From Gemmatimonadota bacterium (GTDB lineage: Bacteria > Gemmatimonadota > Gemmatimonadetes > Longimicrobiales > Gaopeijiaceae), in assembly GCA_028873815.1 (NCBI GenBank), contig JAPPNN010000078.1, positions 1 through 47,296 of the forward strand: a stretch of 47,296 nucleotides of DNA, in the 5' to 3' direction. This document shows positions 39,040 through 47,296 of this stretch, one piece after another. Positions within the stretch are counted from its first letter, which is position 1, and each line of letters starts with the position of its first letter. The notes under the pieces are model-generated. The model was given only the letters and a program-made list of their open reading frames with translations. It ran no database searches and had not been told where the DNA came from. The translations under genes and the position numbers were made by a program.

Positions 39040-40317
39040 TCACGGGGCGCCGCGCCGTGGCGGATCCCCTCCACGACCGAGGTAACCGCGCGTCTCCGGC
39101 GCTCGCGGAAGCCGTGCCTGAAACGCCACACCACGTTCGCCGCGGTCCACCAACTCGAGCTTTCCACGGTGAACGCCTTCGACGATTCGTCGTGTCAGGG
39201 TCAGTCCGACGCCCCAGCCACCGGATTTGGTCGTCACTCCCGGGTCGAACAGCCGGTCGCGGATCTCGAAGGGAACGCCCGGGCCCGTGTCCCTGATCTG
39301 GAGTACGACCCACCTCTCCTCGGCGGCCCGGGCTGAAATGGTGATCGAGCCCCCCGTGCCCGCCATCGCGTCCAGCGCGTTCTTTACGACGTTTTCCAGG
39401 GCCCACGCCAGGAGAACCTCGTGTCCGAGAATGTCGGGCAGGTCGTCGGGAACCTGGACGTGCAACGCCACCCCGGGGCCAAGGCGAGGCAGCCGCGCCT
39501 CCATGTAGGTGCGCAGCTCCGCGATCACATCCCCGAGGGACACACGTCCAAGTTCCGGATCCCTCCCAATGAGTTCGAAGCGTCGGCTGACCCGCTCCAG
39601 GCGTACGAGGTCCTCGCCGATGGCCGCGGCGATCTCGACCTGGCGCATGTCGCCTGGACGCTCGGTCCGGGACAGCCCGAGCACCTCCACCCATCCCTGA
39701 AGTGAACTGATCGGCGTGCCCAGCTGGTGTGCGAGTTCACGTGCCATCGCCGTCCACGCCTGTTCGGCGGCAGCGCGGCGCTGGTACCGGAAGACGGTGA
39801 CCGCCAGCAATACCGTGAGCAGCAGGCCCGACGCCCACAGGAACGGCATCCACTGGAGCCGCGCGGACTCGGGCGTGATGCCGTAATGAACCAGCTGGCT
39901 CGTCGAATCGCCCACGGGAGGGTTGTGCGCATCGAGTTCGTCGGCGTAGCGGAGTATTCTCTCCAACTCGCCGGCGGTGGGGGGGTCCGCGATCTCGAAC
40001 GGCAGGTTGGCCGAGGTATTGTATTGGCGGCCCGGTTCGGAGGTGACGACGAAGGGAACCCCGAGTGCCACGAGTTCGCGTTGAAGATTGGTGAGAGCCG
40101 TCAATTCGGCCCCCGTCTCCTGGCTCGTCAATCCCCGCTGAACCTGGGCGTAGATTCGCGTGAAGGTCTCCGCGTCAGCCTGGCGGGAGCGTACGATCTC
40201 CGCCGTATACACCAGGTACCAGACCAGCAGTGCGACGAAGAGGATGGCCAGCGCAATCGGCCAGGTTCGCGCCCTGGCTCCGGCGGTTCCCCTGGTCATT
40301 GCTCTTCGGCTGATCAT
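39040..40317 (-). CDS. Orphan sensor histidine kinase
   Basis: A 425-residue membrane kinase. A first membrane helix (about 19-39), a periplasmic sensor part (about 40-155, no domain I recognise), a second helix (about 157-177) and then the HisKA/HATPase core. The phosphorylated His is H197 in ELAHQLGTP; the ATP-binding part has NVVKNALDAM (N box), DTGPGVP (G1) and GWGVGLTLTRRI (G2). No response regulator is adjacent, so the partner is elsewhere. The gene lies 39 nt after serS and its stop overlaps one possible pcrA start. Confidence 0.9.
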   Translation of the reverse strand: MISRRAMTRGTAGARARTWPIALAILFVALLVWYLVYTAEIVRSRQADAETFTRIYAQVQRGLTSQETGAELTALTNLQRELVALGVPFVVTSEPGRQYNTSANLPFEIADPPTAGELERILRYADELDAHNPPVGDSTSQLVHYGITPESARLQWMPFLWASGLLLTVLLAVTVFRYQRRAAAEQAWTAMARELAHQLGTPISSLQGWVEVLGLSRTERPGDMRQVEIAAAIGEDLVRLERVSRRFELIGRDPELGRVSLGDVIAELRTYMEARLPRLGPGVALHVQVPDDLPDILGHEVLLAWALENVVKNALDAMAGTGGSITISARAAEERWVVLQIRDTGPGVPFEIRDRLFDPGVTTKSGGWGVGLTLTRRIVEGVHRGKLELVDRGERGVAFQARLPRAPETRGYLGRGGDPPRRGAP

Positions 40318-40356
40318 CCGATCTCTGTTCCTGTGGCCGAGACGGGCTCGTCGGCG

Positions 40357-41640
40357 CTACTTCCCAGGCCGGATCCCCCTGAATCCGACGACGGGAGCAA
40401 GCACGTCGGGAAGGCGGACCGAACCGTCCGGCTGTTGATACGTCTCGAGCAATGCGACCATCAGCCTCGGGAGCGCCAGCGCGGAACCGTTGAGCGTATG
40501 CACGAATTCCGTTCCCGCACCCTGTGTCCGTCGAAACCTGATGTTCGCGCGACGCGCCTGGAAGTCGCTGAAGGTAGAGCAGCTCGAGACCTCCAGCCAT
40601 TGAGCGACCCCGGGAGCCCAGACCTCCAAGTCGTAGGTAAGGGAAGCCGAGAACCCCAGATCTCCCGCAGCGAGCAGGACGACCCTGTAGGGCAGGCCCA
40701 GCAGCTCCAGCACCCTGGCCGCCTCTCCGGTGAGTTCTTCGAGCGCCGCCGGTCCCGCTTGAGGCGTCTCAAAGCGAACGAGCTCGACCTTGTCGAACTG
40801 GTGGACCCTGAGCATCCCCCGGGTGTCCTTCCCCGCCGCTCCCGCCTCCCTGCGAAAACAGGGCGAATAAGCAACATACTTTCGGGGCAGCAAATCACCA
40901 CGGAGGATCTCGCCGCGGTGCAGGTTGGTGACCGGAACTTCAGCGGTGGGAATCAGCCACAGGCCGTCGCGCCGCGTCACGTACGACTCCTCGGCGAACT
41001 TTGGAAGCTGGCCCGTCCCGGTCATCGCTTCCTGTTTGACCAGATAGGGGACCCGCAGTTCCCGGTATCCGTGCTCGGTCGCATGCAGTTCGACCATCCA
41101 GTCGATCAGGCGCCGTTGCAGCGTGGCTCCACGGCCCTGCAGGACGTAGAAACCGGATCCCGAGACCCTGCCCCCCCCGGCGAGATCCAGGATTCCCAGC
41201 GAGGAGCCCAGCTCCCAATGCGGCTTCGCATGGAAGGGGAGCCTTGCCGGCTGGCCCCAGCTCCGCACGATCCGGTTGCACTCCACGCCGCCTTCGGGCA
41301 CTCCGGCGTCCGGGGGATTCGGAAGGACCGCCAGGGCATCGGCGATCCAGTCGTCGGCCTCGGCCACTACCGCGTCCAGCTCGCCGATGCGCGCCCCGAC
41401 CTGGCGCATTCGCGCAATCTGGTCGGACGCATCGCCGCCCTCGCGCTTCGCTTCGCCGATGCGCTTCGAGACCCTGTTTCGCAGGGACTTGAGCTCGTTG
41501 ACCTCTCCCAGAGCCTCACGCCGACCCCGGTCGCGTTCGAGGATCGCAGCGACCGATTCGGAGGCGTCCGCCAAACCCCGGCGCGCGAGGGAGGCGGTCA
41601 CGCCTTCCGGGTCGCGGCGCAGCTGCCTGATGTCCAGCAT
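40357..41640 (-). CDS. serS: Seryl-tRNA synthetase
   Basis: A 427-residue class II synthetase. The N-terminal coiled-coil arm that holds tRNA-Ser's long variable arm runs from about residue 30 to 100; the catalytic core has motif 2 (SPCFRREAGAAGKDTRGMLR) and motif 3 (NGSALALPRLMVALLE), with the serine-site segment EVSSCSTFSDFQARR. It begins MLDIRQLRRDPEGV, standard for the family. Confidence 0.97.
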   Translation of the reverse strand: MLDIRQLRRDPEGVTASLARRGLADASESVAAILERDRGRREALGEVNELKSLRNRVSKRIGEAKREGGDASDQIARMRQVGARIGELDAVVAEADDWIADALAVLPNPPDAGVPEGGVECNRIVRSWGQPARLPFHAKPHWELGSSLGILDLAGGGRVSGSGFYVLQGRGATLQRRLIDWMVELHATEHGYRELRVPYLVKQEAMTGTGQLPKFAEESYVTRRDGLWLIPTAEVPVTNLHRGEILRGDLLPRKYVAYSPCFRREAGAAGKDTRGMLRVHQFDKVELVRFETPQAGPAALEELTGEAARVLELLGLPYRVVLLAAGDLGFSASLTYDLEVWAPGVAQWLEVSSCSTFSDFQARRANIRFRRTQGAGTEFVHTLNGSALALPRLMVALLETYQQPDGSVRLPDVLAPVVGFRGIRPGK

Positions 41641-41673
41641 CGCAGTCGCTAGTCGCTCACCTGGGACACGGCA

Positions 41674-42231
41674 CTAGTCGGGGGGAATCAGGTCGCGGCT
41701 GTTGCAGATGCGGCTCATGTCGAACTGAAACCGCACCGTCCCGGCGGCAACATCGGTACTGAGCGGCTCAATCTTGCCGTAGTAGTTGCAGATCGTGCCG
41801 AAGGTGCCCCGGTGCCGCCTCGTGCGGATCGCGTAGATCTGCCCGGGGACGATCGGCACGGGAGCATCCGACACGTAGCGGGCGGTGTCCTCAGGAGCCT
41901 CGATCGCCGAACCGAAGGTCTCTCCCTCCAGGACCGCCAACGCCGCTTCGGATGGAATCCCAAGCGCGGCCGCCGGCAGCCACACCAACATCCCCTCGCG
42001 CCTGTCCACCGCGATGTCCCAGTTATCTCCGGTCGTCGGCGCCTCGATCCGCACGGCCCGGCGCAGATGGAAGTCGAAACCGGAGACCAGGTTGGGCTCC
42101 GGGAGCGAAAGTGCGTAGAGACGCACCGTGTCCGGATCCTCCACCCAGCGAATCAGAAACGGGTTGTCGTCGCACGCCACGAGAACACCTGTGGCACCGA
42201 GCACCACGAGGCCGAGATTGCGCATCTTCAT
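41674..42231 (-). CDS. Predicted lipoprotein of unknown function
   Basis: A 185-residue protein with a short signal peptide ending in a lipobox (VLVAC, Cys at residue 20). The mature part appears to be beta-rich, has an aspartate-rich start (DDNPFLIRW) and ends with two Cys (IC-N-YYG and RICNSR) that could form a disulfide in the periplasm. I do not recognise a family. It lies 33 nt upstream of serS, on the same strand. Confidence 0.7.
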   Translation of the reverse strand: MKMRNLGLVVLGATGVLVACDDNPFLIRWVEDPDTVRLYALSLPEPNLVSGFDFHLRRAVRIEAPTTGDNWDIAVDRREGMLVWLPAAALGIPSEAALAVLEGETFGSAIEAPEDTARYVSDAPVPIVPGQIYAIRTRRHRGTFGTICNYYGKIEPLSTDVAAGTVRFQFDMSRICNSRDLIPPD

Positions 42232-42287
42232 GCGTGAATTCTACCCGGCGAGGTTCCGGAGTCAACTCCGACGCGTACGCCCGTTCG

Positions 42288-42316
42288 TTGACTTCGTACG
42301 GTCCCGTGACTAGGTT
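42288..42316 (+). promoter_or_regulatory. Weak candidate promoter for the guanylyltransferase gene
   Basis: TTGACT (42288-42293) and TAGGTT (42311-42316) are 17 bp apart in the gap between the divergent lipoprotein and guanylyltransferase genes. The -35 is good (5/6), the -10 poor (3/6). Confidence 0.4.
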
Positions 42317-42390
42317 CGGCGGCCTTGGGCGAGTCCTTGACACGGCTCCCGGATGCGGGAGATTCCCGGCCCCGTTGCCTTAAGGATCAC

Positions 42391-43476
42391 GTGACCTCGA
42401 ACACCTCCGTCTGGGTGACCGTCCTGGCCGGCGGTGCCGGCACACGGTTCTGGCCCCTCAGCACTTCGCTCCGCCCCAAGCAGCTCTTGAACCTCGTGGG
42501 ACGGCGACCCCTAATCGTGGACACCCTCGAGCGCGTGCGCGGGCTGGTGCCACCCGGCAACATCCGGGTGCTGACCGGCGCGCACCTCGTGGAGCCGATC
42601 CGCCGCGCCACAGGCCTCGGCGACGAGTCCATCCTCGTCGAAACCCGCGCCCGGGGGACGGCACCCGCGCTCGCCCGGGCGGCCTGGGAGATCGCGCGCT
42701 CCGATCCGGACGGCGTGATGATTTCCCTCCATTCCGACCATCTGATCTCGCCGGCCGCCCACTTCCGGGACATTCTCGCGACAGCCGCCGACGTCGCGCG
42801 GCGGCAAGACCTCCTGGTCACAGTGGCGGTCCCCCCGAACCGTCCCGAAACCGGCTATGGCTACATCAGGCCCGGCGAGGCGTTGAGCACGCCCACGCGG
42901 CACACCGCCTACCGGGTCGCCGCCTTTGTCGAAAAGCCCGGTCCCGAGGACGCGGCCCGATACGTCGCGGACGGCTACCGCTGGAACTCGGGCATCTTCG
43001 TGTGGAGGGCTGCGTTCTTCCTCGCCGAGCTCGCGACCCACGCCCAGGAGGTCGCCCGTGCGCTGCCTGCGCTCGAGCGCGGCGACATCGCCACGTTCTT
43101 CGATCAGGTGGAAAGCACGAGCGTAGACGAGGCGCTCCTGGAGCGTAGCGCGAGGGTCGCCGCCATCGACGCCACCTTCGATTGGGACGACATCGGCGGC
43201 TGGGAGGCGGTCGCCCGCCTGCATCCGCCGGACGCCGACGGCAATGTCCGCGCGGGTGAAGCGCATGTCGCGGGCGGTGAAGGCAATATCGCGTTCGCGG
43301 AGTCGGGCCGCGTAGTTCTGTTCGGCGCGCAGGACATGCTAGTGGTGCGGACCGACGACATCACGCTGGTAATGCCCAGGTCCGAACTGGTCCGCCTGAA
43401 GGAACACCTCAGAGACCTGCCGGCGCGATTCACGCGCACGACCGACGACGGGGGTGCCGGACCGGATTCAGCGTGA
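42391..43476 (+). CDS. Mannose-1-phosphate guanylyltransferase
   Basis: A 361-residue sugar nucleotidyltransferase making GDP-mannose from mannose-1-phosphate and GTP. The nucleotide-binding signature GGAGTRFWPLS (residues 14-24) with PKQ (29-31) is intact; FVEKP and the WNSGIFVWR segment that binds the sugar follow. There is no C-terminal isomerase domain, so it is the short, monofunctional type. The GTG start at 42391 has AAGGA 7 nt upstream and fits the family N terminus. The stop overlaps the next start (TGATG). Confidence 0.93.
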   Translation: MTSNTSVWVTVLAGGAGTRFWPLSTSLRPKQLLNLVGRRPLIVDTLERVRGLVPPGNIRVLTGAHLVEPIRRATGLGDESILVETRARGTAPALARAAWEIARSDPDGVMISLHSDHLISPAAHFRDILATAADVARRQDLLVTVAVPPNRPETGYGYIRPGEALSTPTRHTAYRVAAFVEKPGPEDAARYVADGYRWNSGIFVWRAAFFLAELATHAQEVARALPALERGDIATFFDQVESTSVDEALLERSARVAAIDATFDWDDIGGWEAVARLHPPDADGNVRAGEAHVAGGEGNIAFAESGRVVLFGAQDMLVVRTDDITLVMPRSELVRLKEHLRDLPARFTRTTDDGGAGPDSA

Positions 43477-44684
43477 TGCCCCCGCGTCTCCTCCTCTACG
43501 ACGACGCCATCGCGCGCGAATGGCAGCCGTTTGCCGCGACCCGCCCCATCGGCGAACTCCTGTTCGGCACCGAGACCCTGCGCGCACGGGTGGAGGCGCG
43601 GCTGGGGCTTGTGTGCCAAGCCCACGTTGCCGCTGAGTCGCTGCGCCACTTCGACGAGCCCGAAGCACCACCGTGTACGCTCGGCGGGGCCGAGGAGCCG
43701 AGCGGTGACCGCGTCTACCTGTCGAGCAGGTTCGTTCCCGACGAGCAGATCGCCCTGGACTTCGAAGAGGCGACGGTCCTGCTCGGCGAATCCGGCCCGG
43801 TCGGCGCGTGGCTGCCCGACGGCGAACGCTTTCCCGCTGCGGCCCTGGCCGGCCGCTGGCCGCGTTGGCCCCGACGCCGGGTCGTAGGCACGCTGCTCGC
43901 ATCGGCGTGGGAGTTGATGGCGTCCAACCCCGGGCGCATCATGGCCGACGCACACCGTTTCCCCGACCATGGAGTCCCTTCGGGCGTGCACCGGCTCGGC
44001 ACCGGGCGCGTCGCGGTGTCGCACGATTCGGAAGTCGAACCCGGCGTGATTCTGGACACGACCGAGGGACCGGTGATCGTAGATGCCGGTGCCTGTGTGC
44101 ACGCGCCCTGCCGAATCGTCGGGCCCGCATATCTGGGGATCGGTTCGGTTCTGCTGGGAGGGGTCGTGGCTCATTCAAGCATAGGGCCGGCGTGCAGGAT
44201 CCATGGAGAGGTTCGGACCACCATCATGCTCGGTTTCTCGAACAAGGCGCACGAGGGGTACCTGGGGCATGCGGTCGTGGGGAAGTGGGTGAACCTGGGC
44301 GCGATGACCACAAACTCCGACCTCAAGAACACCTATCGTTCCGTGAAGGCCACGGTCGGAGGACGAACGATCGACACCGGACTGATGAAGGCCGGGTGCC
44401 TGGTGGGGGACCACGTTCGCACCGGGATCGGAACGCTCATTAATACGGGTACCGTCATCGGAGCGGGAACGAGCATGTCCGGGGGCGACCTCGTGTCCGG
44501 CTGGGTGCCGCCGTTTTCCTGGGGCGCCGCAGGCGCGTGGACGGAGTACGACATCGAACGCTTCATCGCCACGGCCACGACGGTCATGGCCCGCCGACAC
44601 GTCGAAATGACCGCACGCATGCGCAGGCACTGCCGTACGGTCTTCGCGGCGACCGCCCCCTCCCGGTTGGAGATGGAGCGCTGA
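43476..44684 (+). CDS. GlmU-like sugar nucleotidyltransferase/acetyltransferase
   Basis: A 402-residue protein with a degenerate N-terminal nucleotidyltransferase-like half and a left-handed beta-helix from about residue 185 (hexapeptide repeats such as IVDAGACVHAPC, IGSVLLGGVV). The conserved stretch IMLGFSNKAHEGYLGHAVVG followed by NLGAMTTNSDLKNTY and TGIGTLINTGTVIG matches the alternative bacterial GlmU-type family, which is proposed to make UDP-N-acetylglucosamine in organisms lacking normal GlmU. The ATG overlaps the guanylyltransferase stop; a GTG 3 nt upstream is also possible. Together the pair supplies nucleotide sugars for surface polymers or cell wall. Confidence 0.85.
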   Translation: MPPRLLLYDDAIAREWQPFAATRPIGELLFGTETLRARVEARLGLVCQAHVAAESLRHFDEPEAPPCTLGGAEEPSGDRVYLSSRFVPDEQIALDFEEATVLLGESGPVGAWLPDGERFPAAALAGRWPRWPRRRVVGTLLASAWELMASNPGRIMADAHRFPDHGVPSGVHRLGTGRVAVSHDSEVEPGVILDTTEGPVIVDAGACVHAPCRIVGPAYLGIGSVLLGGVVAHSSIGPACRIHGEVRTTIMLGFSNKAHEGYLGHAVVGKWVNLGAMTTNSDLKNTYRSVKATVGGRTIDTGLMKAGCLVGDHVRTGIGTLINTGTVIGAGTSMSGGDLVSGWVPPFSWGAAGAWTEYDIERFIATATTVMARRHVEMTARMRRHCRTVFAATAPSRLEMER

Positions 44685-44688
44685 AAGC

Positions 44689-45204
44689 GTGCAGTTCTCG
44701 GTTCTGGGAAGCGGCAGCCGGGGCAACTCGGTGCTCGTGGGCGCCGGCGAAACACACGTTCTTGTCGACGCGGGCTTCAGCGGGCGTGAACTGGCCAAAC
44801 GGCTTGCACTGGTCGGCGTCGACCCTGCCGCCGTCTCGGCCATTGTATTGACGCACGAGCACGGCGATCACACCCGGGGCGCCGGAGTCTTTGCGCGCGC
44901 CCACGGCACCCCGCTGCTGATGACCGAGGGGACGCGTCTCGCGTGCCGGAAGCTGTTTCGCGGAAACGAAGCGATCCAGAGCTACCGCGCCGGGTATCCG
45001 GTCGAAATCGACCGGTTGAGAATCGATCCCTTCATCACGGTCCACGATGCCGCCGACCCCGTGGCGGTCGCCGTAACCGATTCGGCGACCGGACTTCGCC
45101 TCGGCATCGCCACCGACCTGGGAAAGCCCACCGTGCAAATCCGCCATGCCCTGCGCGGGTGCGACGCCCTGATCGTGGAGTCCAACCACGACGAGGGAAT
45201 GCTG
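44689..45204 (+). pseudogene. YycJ/WalJ-type metallo-beta-lactamase-fold hydrolase, interrupted
   Basis: From a GTG start the protein matches the family well for 172 residues: SVLGSGSRGNS, the metal motif THEHGDH (55-61), IATDLGKP and ESNHDEGML. In intact homologues this last motif is followed by about 90 more residues, including a PYPxxLKxRI segment and GHLSN. Here the sequence instead becomes WSDIDPDTGY and runs, unconserved, to a stop at 45444 inside the antisense of an integrase gene. I conclude that a mobile element is inserted at about 45,204. The 3' part should lie beyond the right edge of the window. Members act in cell wall or DNA metabolism. Confidence 0.82.
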
Positions 45205-45307
45205 TGGTCCGACATTGACCCCGATACTGGTTATGTGTTTGGATCACTTGATCTTACGGGATTTCGAGGTCCAGTTCCCGCTGTTCGGTTCCCGCCAAGT
45301 GAGGTTT
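45205..45307. other. Left end of the integrated element (att junction region)
   Basis: This 103-bp stretch separates the broken yycJ gene from the end of the integrase gene. It should contain the attachment-site junction and possibly integrase arm-binding sites; the octamer GTTCCCGC occurs twice, at 45274-45281 and 45288-45295, 14 bp apart. The exact core cannot be defined without the right end. Confidence 0.55.
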
Positions 45308-46471
45308 TTAGCCGCGCGTCCCTCGGCGGGCTTCCAGAGCCTTCCGAAGCTGTCCCTCGTCGGGCTGCTGGTAACAGGCGAGCACCGTCTTGGCGTTCCT
45401 CCAGCCGCCAAGCTCGCAGAGCACCTTCAGCGGCTGGTCCATGAGGTCGCTGGCGAACTTGCGTCTCAGCGAGTGCCAACCCCTTCGGCGCTTCCGCTCC
45501 ATCCCAGCGAGTCGCTCGGCCCTGCGCCACCAGACGTGCGGCTGCGACGGGCTCAGGCACTTCATGGGATGGTTTGCAGAGGGCAGCACCGGCGCGTCCT
45601 CGATCCGGGGGCTCTTCCTCCACGCCTGCCTGAGCACGGCCAGCGCCGGGGCGGACAACGGAGTCCGGTGCTCGTATCCCGTCTTCTCGTGCTCGCTGCG
45701 CCACCGGATGGCCTCGCCGTCGATGTCCACATCCGACCACTTCAGATGCCGGATCGCCCCGATTCGGTGTCCCGTTTCGTGCGCAAGCACGAGCGCGACA
45801 TGGAACCGCCATCCCACCTGCCGGGAGACCCCGAGCAAAGCCCGGTATTCTTCGTTCGTGACGACAACGCGAACCGGGTTCTTCTCGACGGGCTTCCTGA
45901 GACCCTTGAGCGGGTTCCTGTCGAGGAGCAGGCGGCCGTGCTCGTCTCTCGACCTCGCGGCCCAGTTGAGGACCGCCATCAGTAACGTGAGGTCCCCTCC
46001 GACGGTCTGGTCGGACACGGGCTTTCCGCTCGGACCGATCCTTCCCGCCCGGCGTTCCCGAATGAACCGGTCCCAGTCCCTCCGCGATAGCGTCTCAGGT
46101 CTTCGGTCCCTGCCGAAGAACTTGAGGAACATCGCCGTCGCCGCCCGGTCGTGCATGCGGGACGTGCCGCCCTTGGTGGGCGTCACCTCCTCACCGTAGA
46201 TGTCAAAGAGCATCCCCAGCGTGAGCGGCTCGGGCTCGGCTTCCGCCTTGCCGTTGGGCTGAAGCATCGCGAAGTCCGCAGCGGCTTCGTCCGCCTGCCG
46301 CTTCGCTCTCACCCAATCGCGGTGCTTCAGCGATCTGGTGAGCCTGCGCCCGTTCTCCCGCCACTCAATCTGGTAGAGGCCGGTCTTGGGATCGGCGAAC
46401 ACCCTCACCCGGTTCCGGCCCCACTCGCCGGCGCTGTAGCTGCGCCGGTCCCGCTTCGTGCGTGCCATCAT
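45308..46471 (-). CDS. Tyrosine recombinase / integrase of a mobile element
   Basis: A 387-residue phage-type integrase. N-terminal arm-binding-like part (1-75), core-binding SAM-like domain (about 80-190) and catalytic domain with the residues R236 (HRIGAIR), K263 (HEKTG), H333 and R336 (WHSLRR), W357 in place of the usual second His (GGWRNAKT) and the nucleophile Y367 (LACYQ). The ATG at 46471 has GAGGA just upstream. It is transcribed toward the broken yycJ end, as is usual for an integrase next to its attachment site. Confidence 0.93.
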   Translation of the reverse strand: MMARTKRDRRSYSAGEWGRNRVRVFADPKTGLYQIEWRENGRRLTRSLKHRDWVRAKRQADEAAADFAMLQPNGKAEAEPEPLTLGMLFDIYGEEVTPTKGGTSRMHDRAATAMFLKFFGRDRRPETLSRRDWDRFIRERRAGRIGPSGKPVSDQTVGGDLTLLMAVLNWAARSRDEHGRLLLDRNPLKGLRKPVEKNPVRVVVTNEEYRALLGVSRQVGWRFHVALVLAHETGHRIGAIRHLKWSDVDIDGEAIRWRSEHEKTGYEHRTPLSAPALAVLRQAWRKSPRIEDAPVLPSANHPMKCLSPSQPHVWWRRAERLAGMERKRRRGWHSLRRKFASDLMDQPLKVLCELGGWRNAKTVLACYQQPDEGQLRKALEARRGTRG

Positions 46472-46622
46472 TCGATTCCTCGCGTGATGGACCGCACGAT
46501 CTGCGCGCACCAAAGCTCGCGGAGCGGCATCGCCCGCGCCAGATCCAGCCCTGCCGGAAGCCATCAGCGGCTCGGACCAAGATCGCGGTCCCGAGCGCGC
46601 CGACTCAGCGCCGCCACCATCC

Positions 46623-46883
46623 TCACAAGGTCGCGGCGAGCGTTCGATAGCACTCGGCCAAGCGTTCCACTTGCCCGTCCAGCCACTCGATCCGCGTCCG
46701 CAAGGCTTCGCTCTCCCCGCTCTGCCGCTCGGCGTGCTGCCTCAAGGCTTCGACGTATTCTCGCAAGACTTCGGCGTACTCGTGCAAGGCTTCGATCTGC
46801 CCGGAGTGCCGCCGCTGTTCCCGCTCGTACTGCTCGGACAACCTCTTCAAGGCCTCCGTCAACTGCCGTTCCAACTCGCTCAT
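46623..46883 (-). CDS. MbeD/MobD-like mobilization coiled-coil protein
   Basis: An 86-residue, almost entirely coiled-coil protein (MSELERQLTEALKRL start; repeated heptads with Arg/Glu). Length and start resemble MbeD/MobD, a small protein of ColE1-type mobilization regions (PF04899 as I remember it) that contributes to transfer of mobilizable plasmids. It lies 9 nt downstream of the MbeB-like gene, on the same strand and between it and the integrase. Coiled coils are low in information, so the family call depends on this context. Confidence 0.6.
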   Translation of the reverse strand: MSELERQLTEALKRLSEQYEREQRRHSGQIEALHEYAEVLREYVEALRQHAERQSGESEALRTRIEWLDGQVERLAECYRTLAATL

Positions 46884-46892
46884 AAAGCTCCT

Positions 46893-47296
46893 TTACCTGT
46901 TCGACAGCTTCACGGCCGGACGGTCGCGCACCTCCCAGCCCGGGTCCGCCCGTGTCCCGAATGGCAGCACCACGTATCGTTCCCCCTCGATCTCCCGGAG
47001 CGCGATCCCCCAGGTGTCCGCCTCCAGTTCCGCCAGCGTCTCGTGCGCCTCCTCGATTCGCGCGTTCGCCGTTGCCAGCGTCTCGATCCGGTCGTGGATG
47101 CTCCACCCCAACCAGCGCATCGTCGCCCAGCTTCCGCCGAAGAAACCCAGCCAAAGACTCAGGCCGACGATCAGGGGCCGGAGCCACGCCTTGACGAGCA
47201 ACTCGCGCATCCTGCCGGTCGCCTCCGCCGTATCGCGCTCTATGGAACGCAGCGCGCGCCTCGCGACGCGCCGCGAGTTCTCGCCGAGCCGCTCCA
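46893..47296 (-). CDS. MbeB-like mobilization protein, 5' end outside the window
   Basis: The frame is open from 46893 through the internal ATG at 47210 to the right edge without a stop, so the gene is longer than the 105 residues from that ATG; at least 28 further residues are helical and charged (ERLGENSRRVARRALRSIER). A hydrophobic stretch (KAWLRPLIVGLSLWLGFFGG) follows, then a helical segment and a compact end (WGIALREIEGERYVVLPFGT). A helical N part followed by one membrane segment is the layout of MbeB-type accessory proteins of mobilizable plasmids. A relaxase gene would be expected further upstream, beyond the window. Confidence 0.55.
   Translation of the reverse strand, partial: ERLGENSRRVARRALRSIERDTAEATGRMRELLVKAWLRPLIVGLSLWLGFFGGSWATMRWLGWSIHDRIETLATANARIEEAHETLAELEADTWGIALREIEGERYVVLPFGTRADPGWEVRDRPAVKLSNR

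Noticed and set aside
45205..45444. Continuation of the yycJ frame after the break
   Set aside because: It does not match the family and is mostly antisense to the integrase gene; read-through product, not a domain.
46564..47187. Minus-strand open frame of 207 codons across the mobilization genes
   Set aside because: It overlaps both coiled-coil genes in another frame and has Arg/Ala/Gly-rich chance composition.

Overview
The window is GC-rich bacterial chromosome, densely packed, from a Gram-negative, rod-shaped organism: it has a complete mreBCD-mrdA-rodA wall-elongation cluster, lipoproteins with lipoboxes and a GlmU-like nucleotidyltransferase of the alternative type. The gene families and style recall Gemmatimonadota, but that is an impression, not a placement.

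Layout. (1) 1-5,422 is an accessory region, by eye less GC-rich and more loosely packed. After about 1.1 kb without a convincing gene (it holds a four-unit 10-bp repeat) come a zinc-ribbon/PIN-like protein, a small ribbon-helix-helix-like protein preceded by a perfect palindrome on a candidate promoter, an SPPY-type DNA methyltransferase and, converging on it, a probable type II restriction endonuclease resembling the BsaWI family. (2) 5,423-7,806 (+) holds an OPT transporter and a coupled small lipoprotein. (3) 7,894-36,061 is one unbroken minus-strand run of 22 genes, mostly overlapping or tightly spaced. Read in the direction of transcription: murA; then rimP-nusA-infB-ylxP-rbfA-truB-ribF-rpsO-pnp (transcription/translation/RNA); an M16 peptidase; an alanine dehydrogenase-dUTPase fusion; mreB-mreC-mreD-mrdA-rodA (cell shape); accD-folC; hisS-small membrane protein-proS; lysA; guaA. 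A strong sigma70-like promoter precedes rimP and is followed by a terminator hairpin inside the leader, which looks like a transcription attenuator. (4) 36,146-42,231 holds a DUF948-like gene (+), then on the minus strand a lipoprotein, serS, an orphan histidine kinase and pcrA. (5) 42,391-45,204 (+) holds a mannose-1-phosphate guanylyltransferase, a GlmU-like nucleotidyltransferase and the 5' two thirds of a YycJ/WalJ-type metallo-hydrolase. (6) That last gene stops matching its family at codon about 172, where a mobile element begins: a tyrosine integrase and two MbeD/MbeB-like mobilization genes running off the right edge.

Most unusual points: the restriction-modification cassette with its RHH-like gene, palindrome and Zn-ribbon/PIN-like partner; the in-frame ald-dut fusion with both active sites intact; the rimP leader attenuator; and a mobilizable element inserted in the middle of yycJ rather than at a tRNA or gene end.
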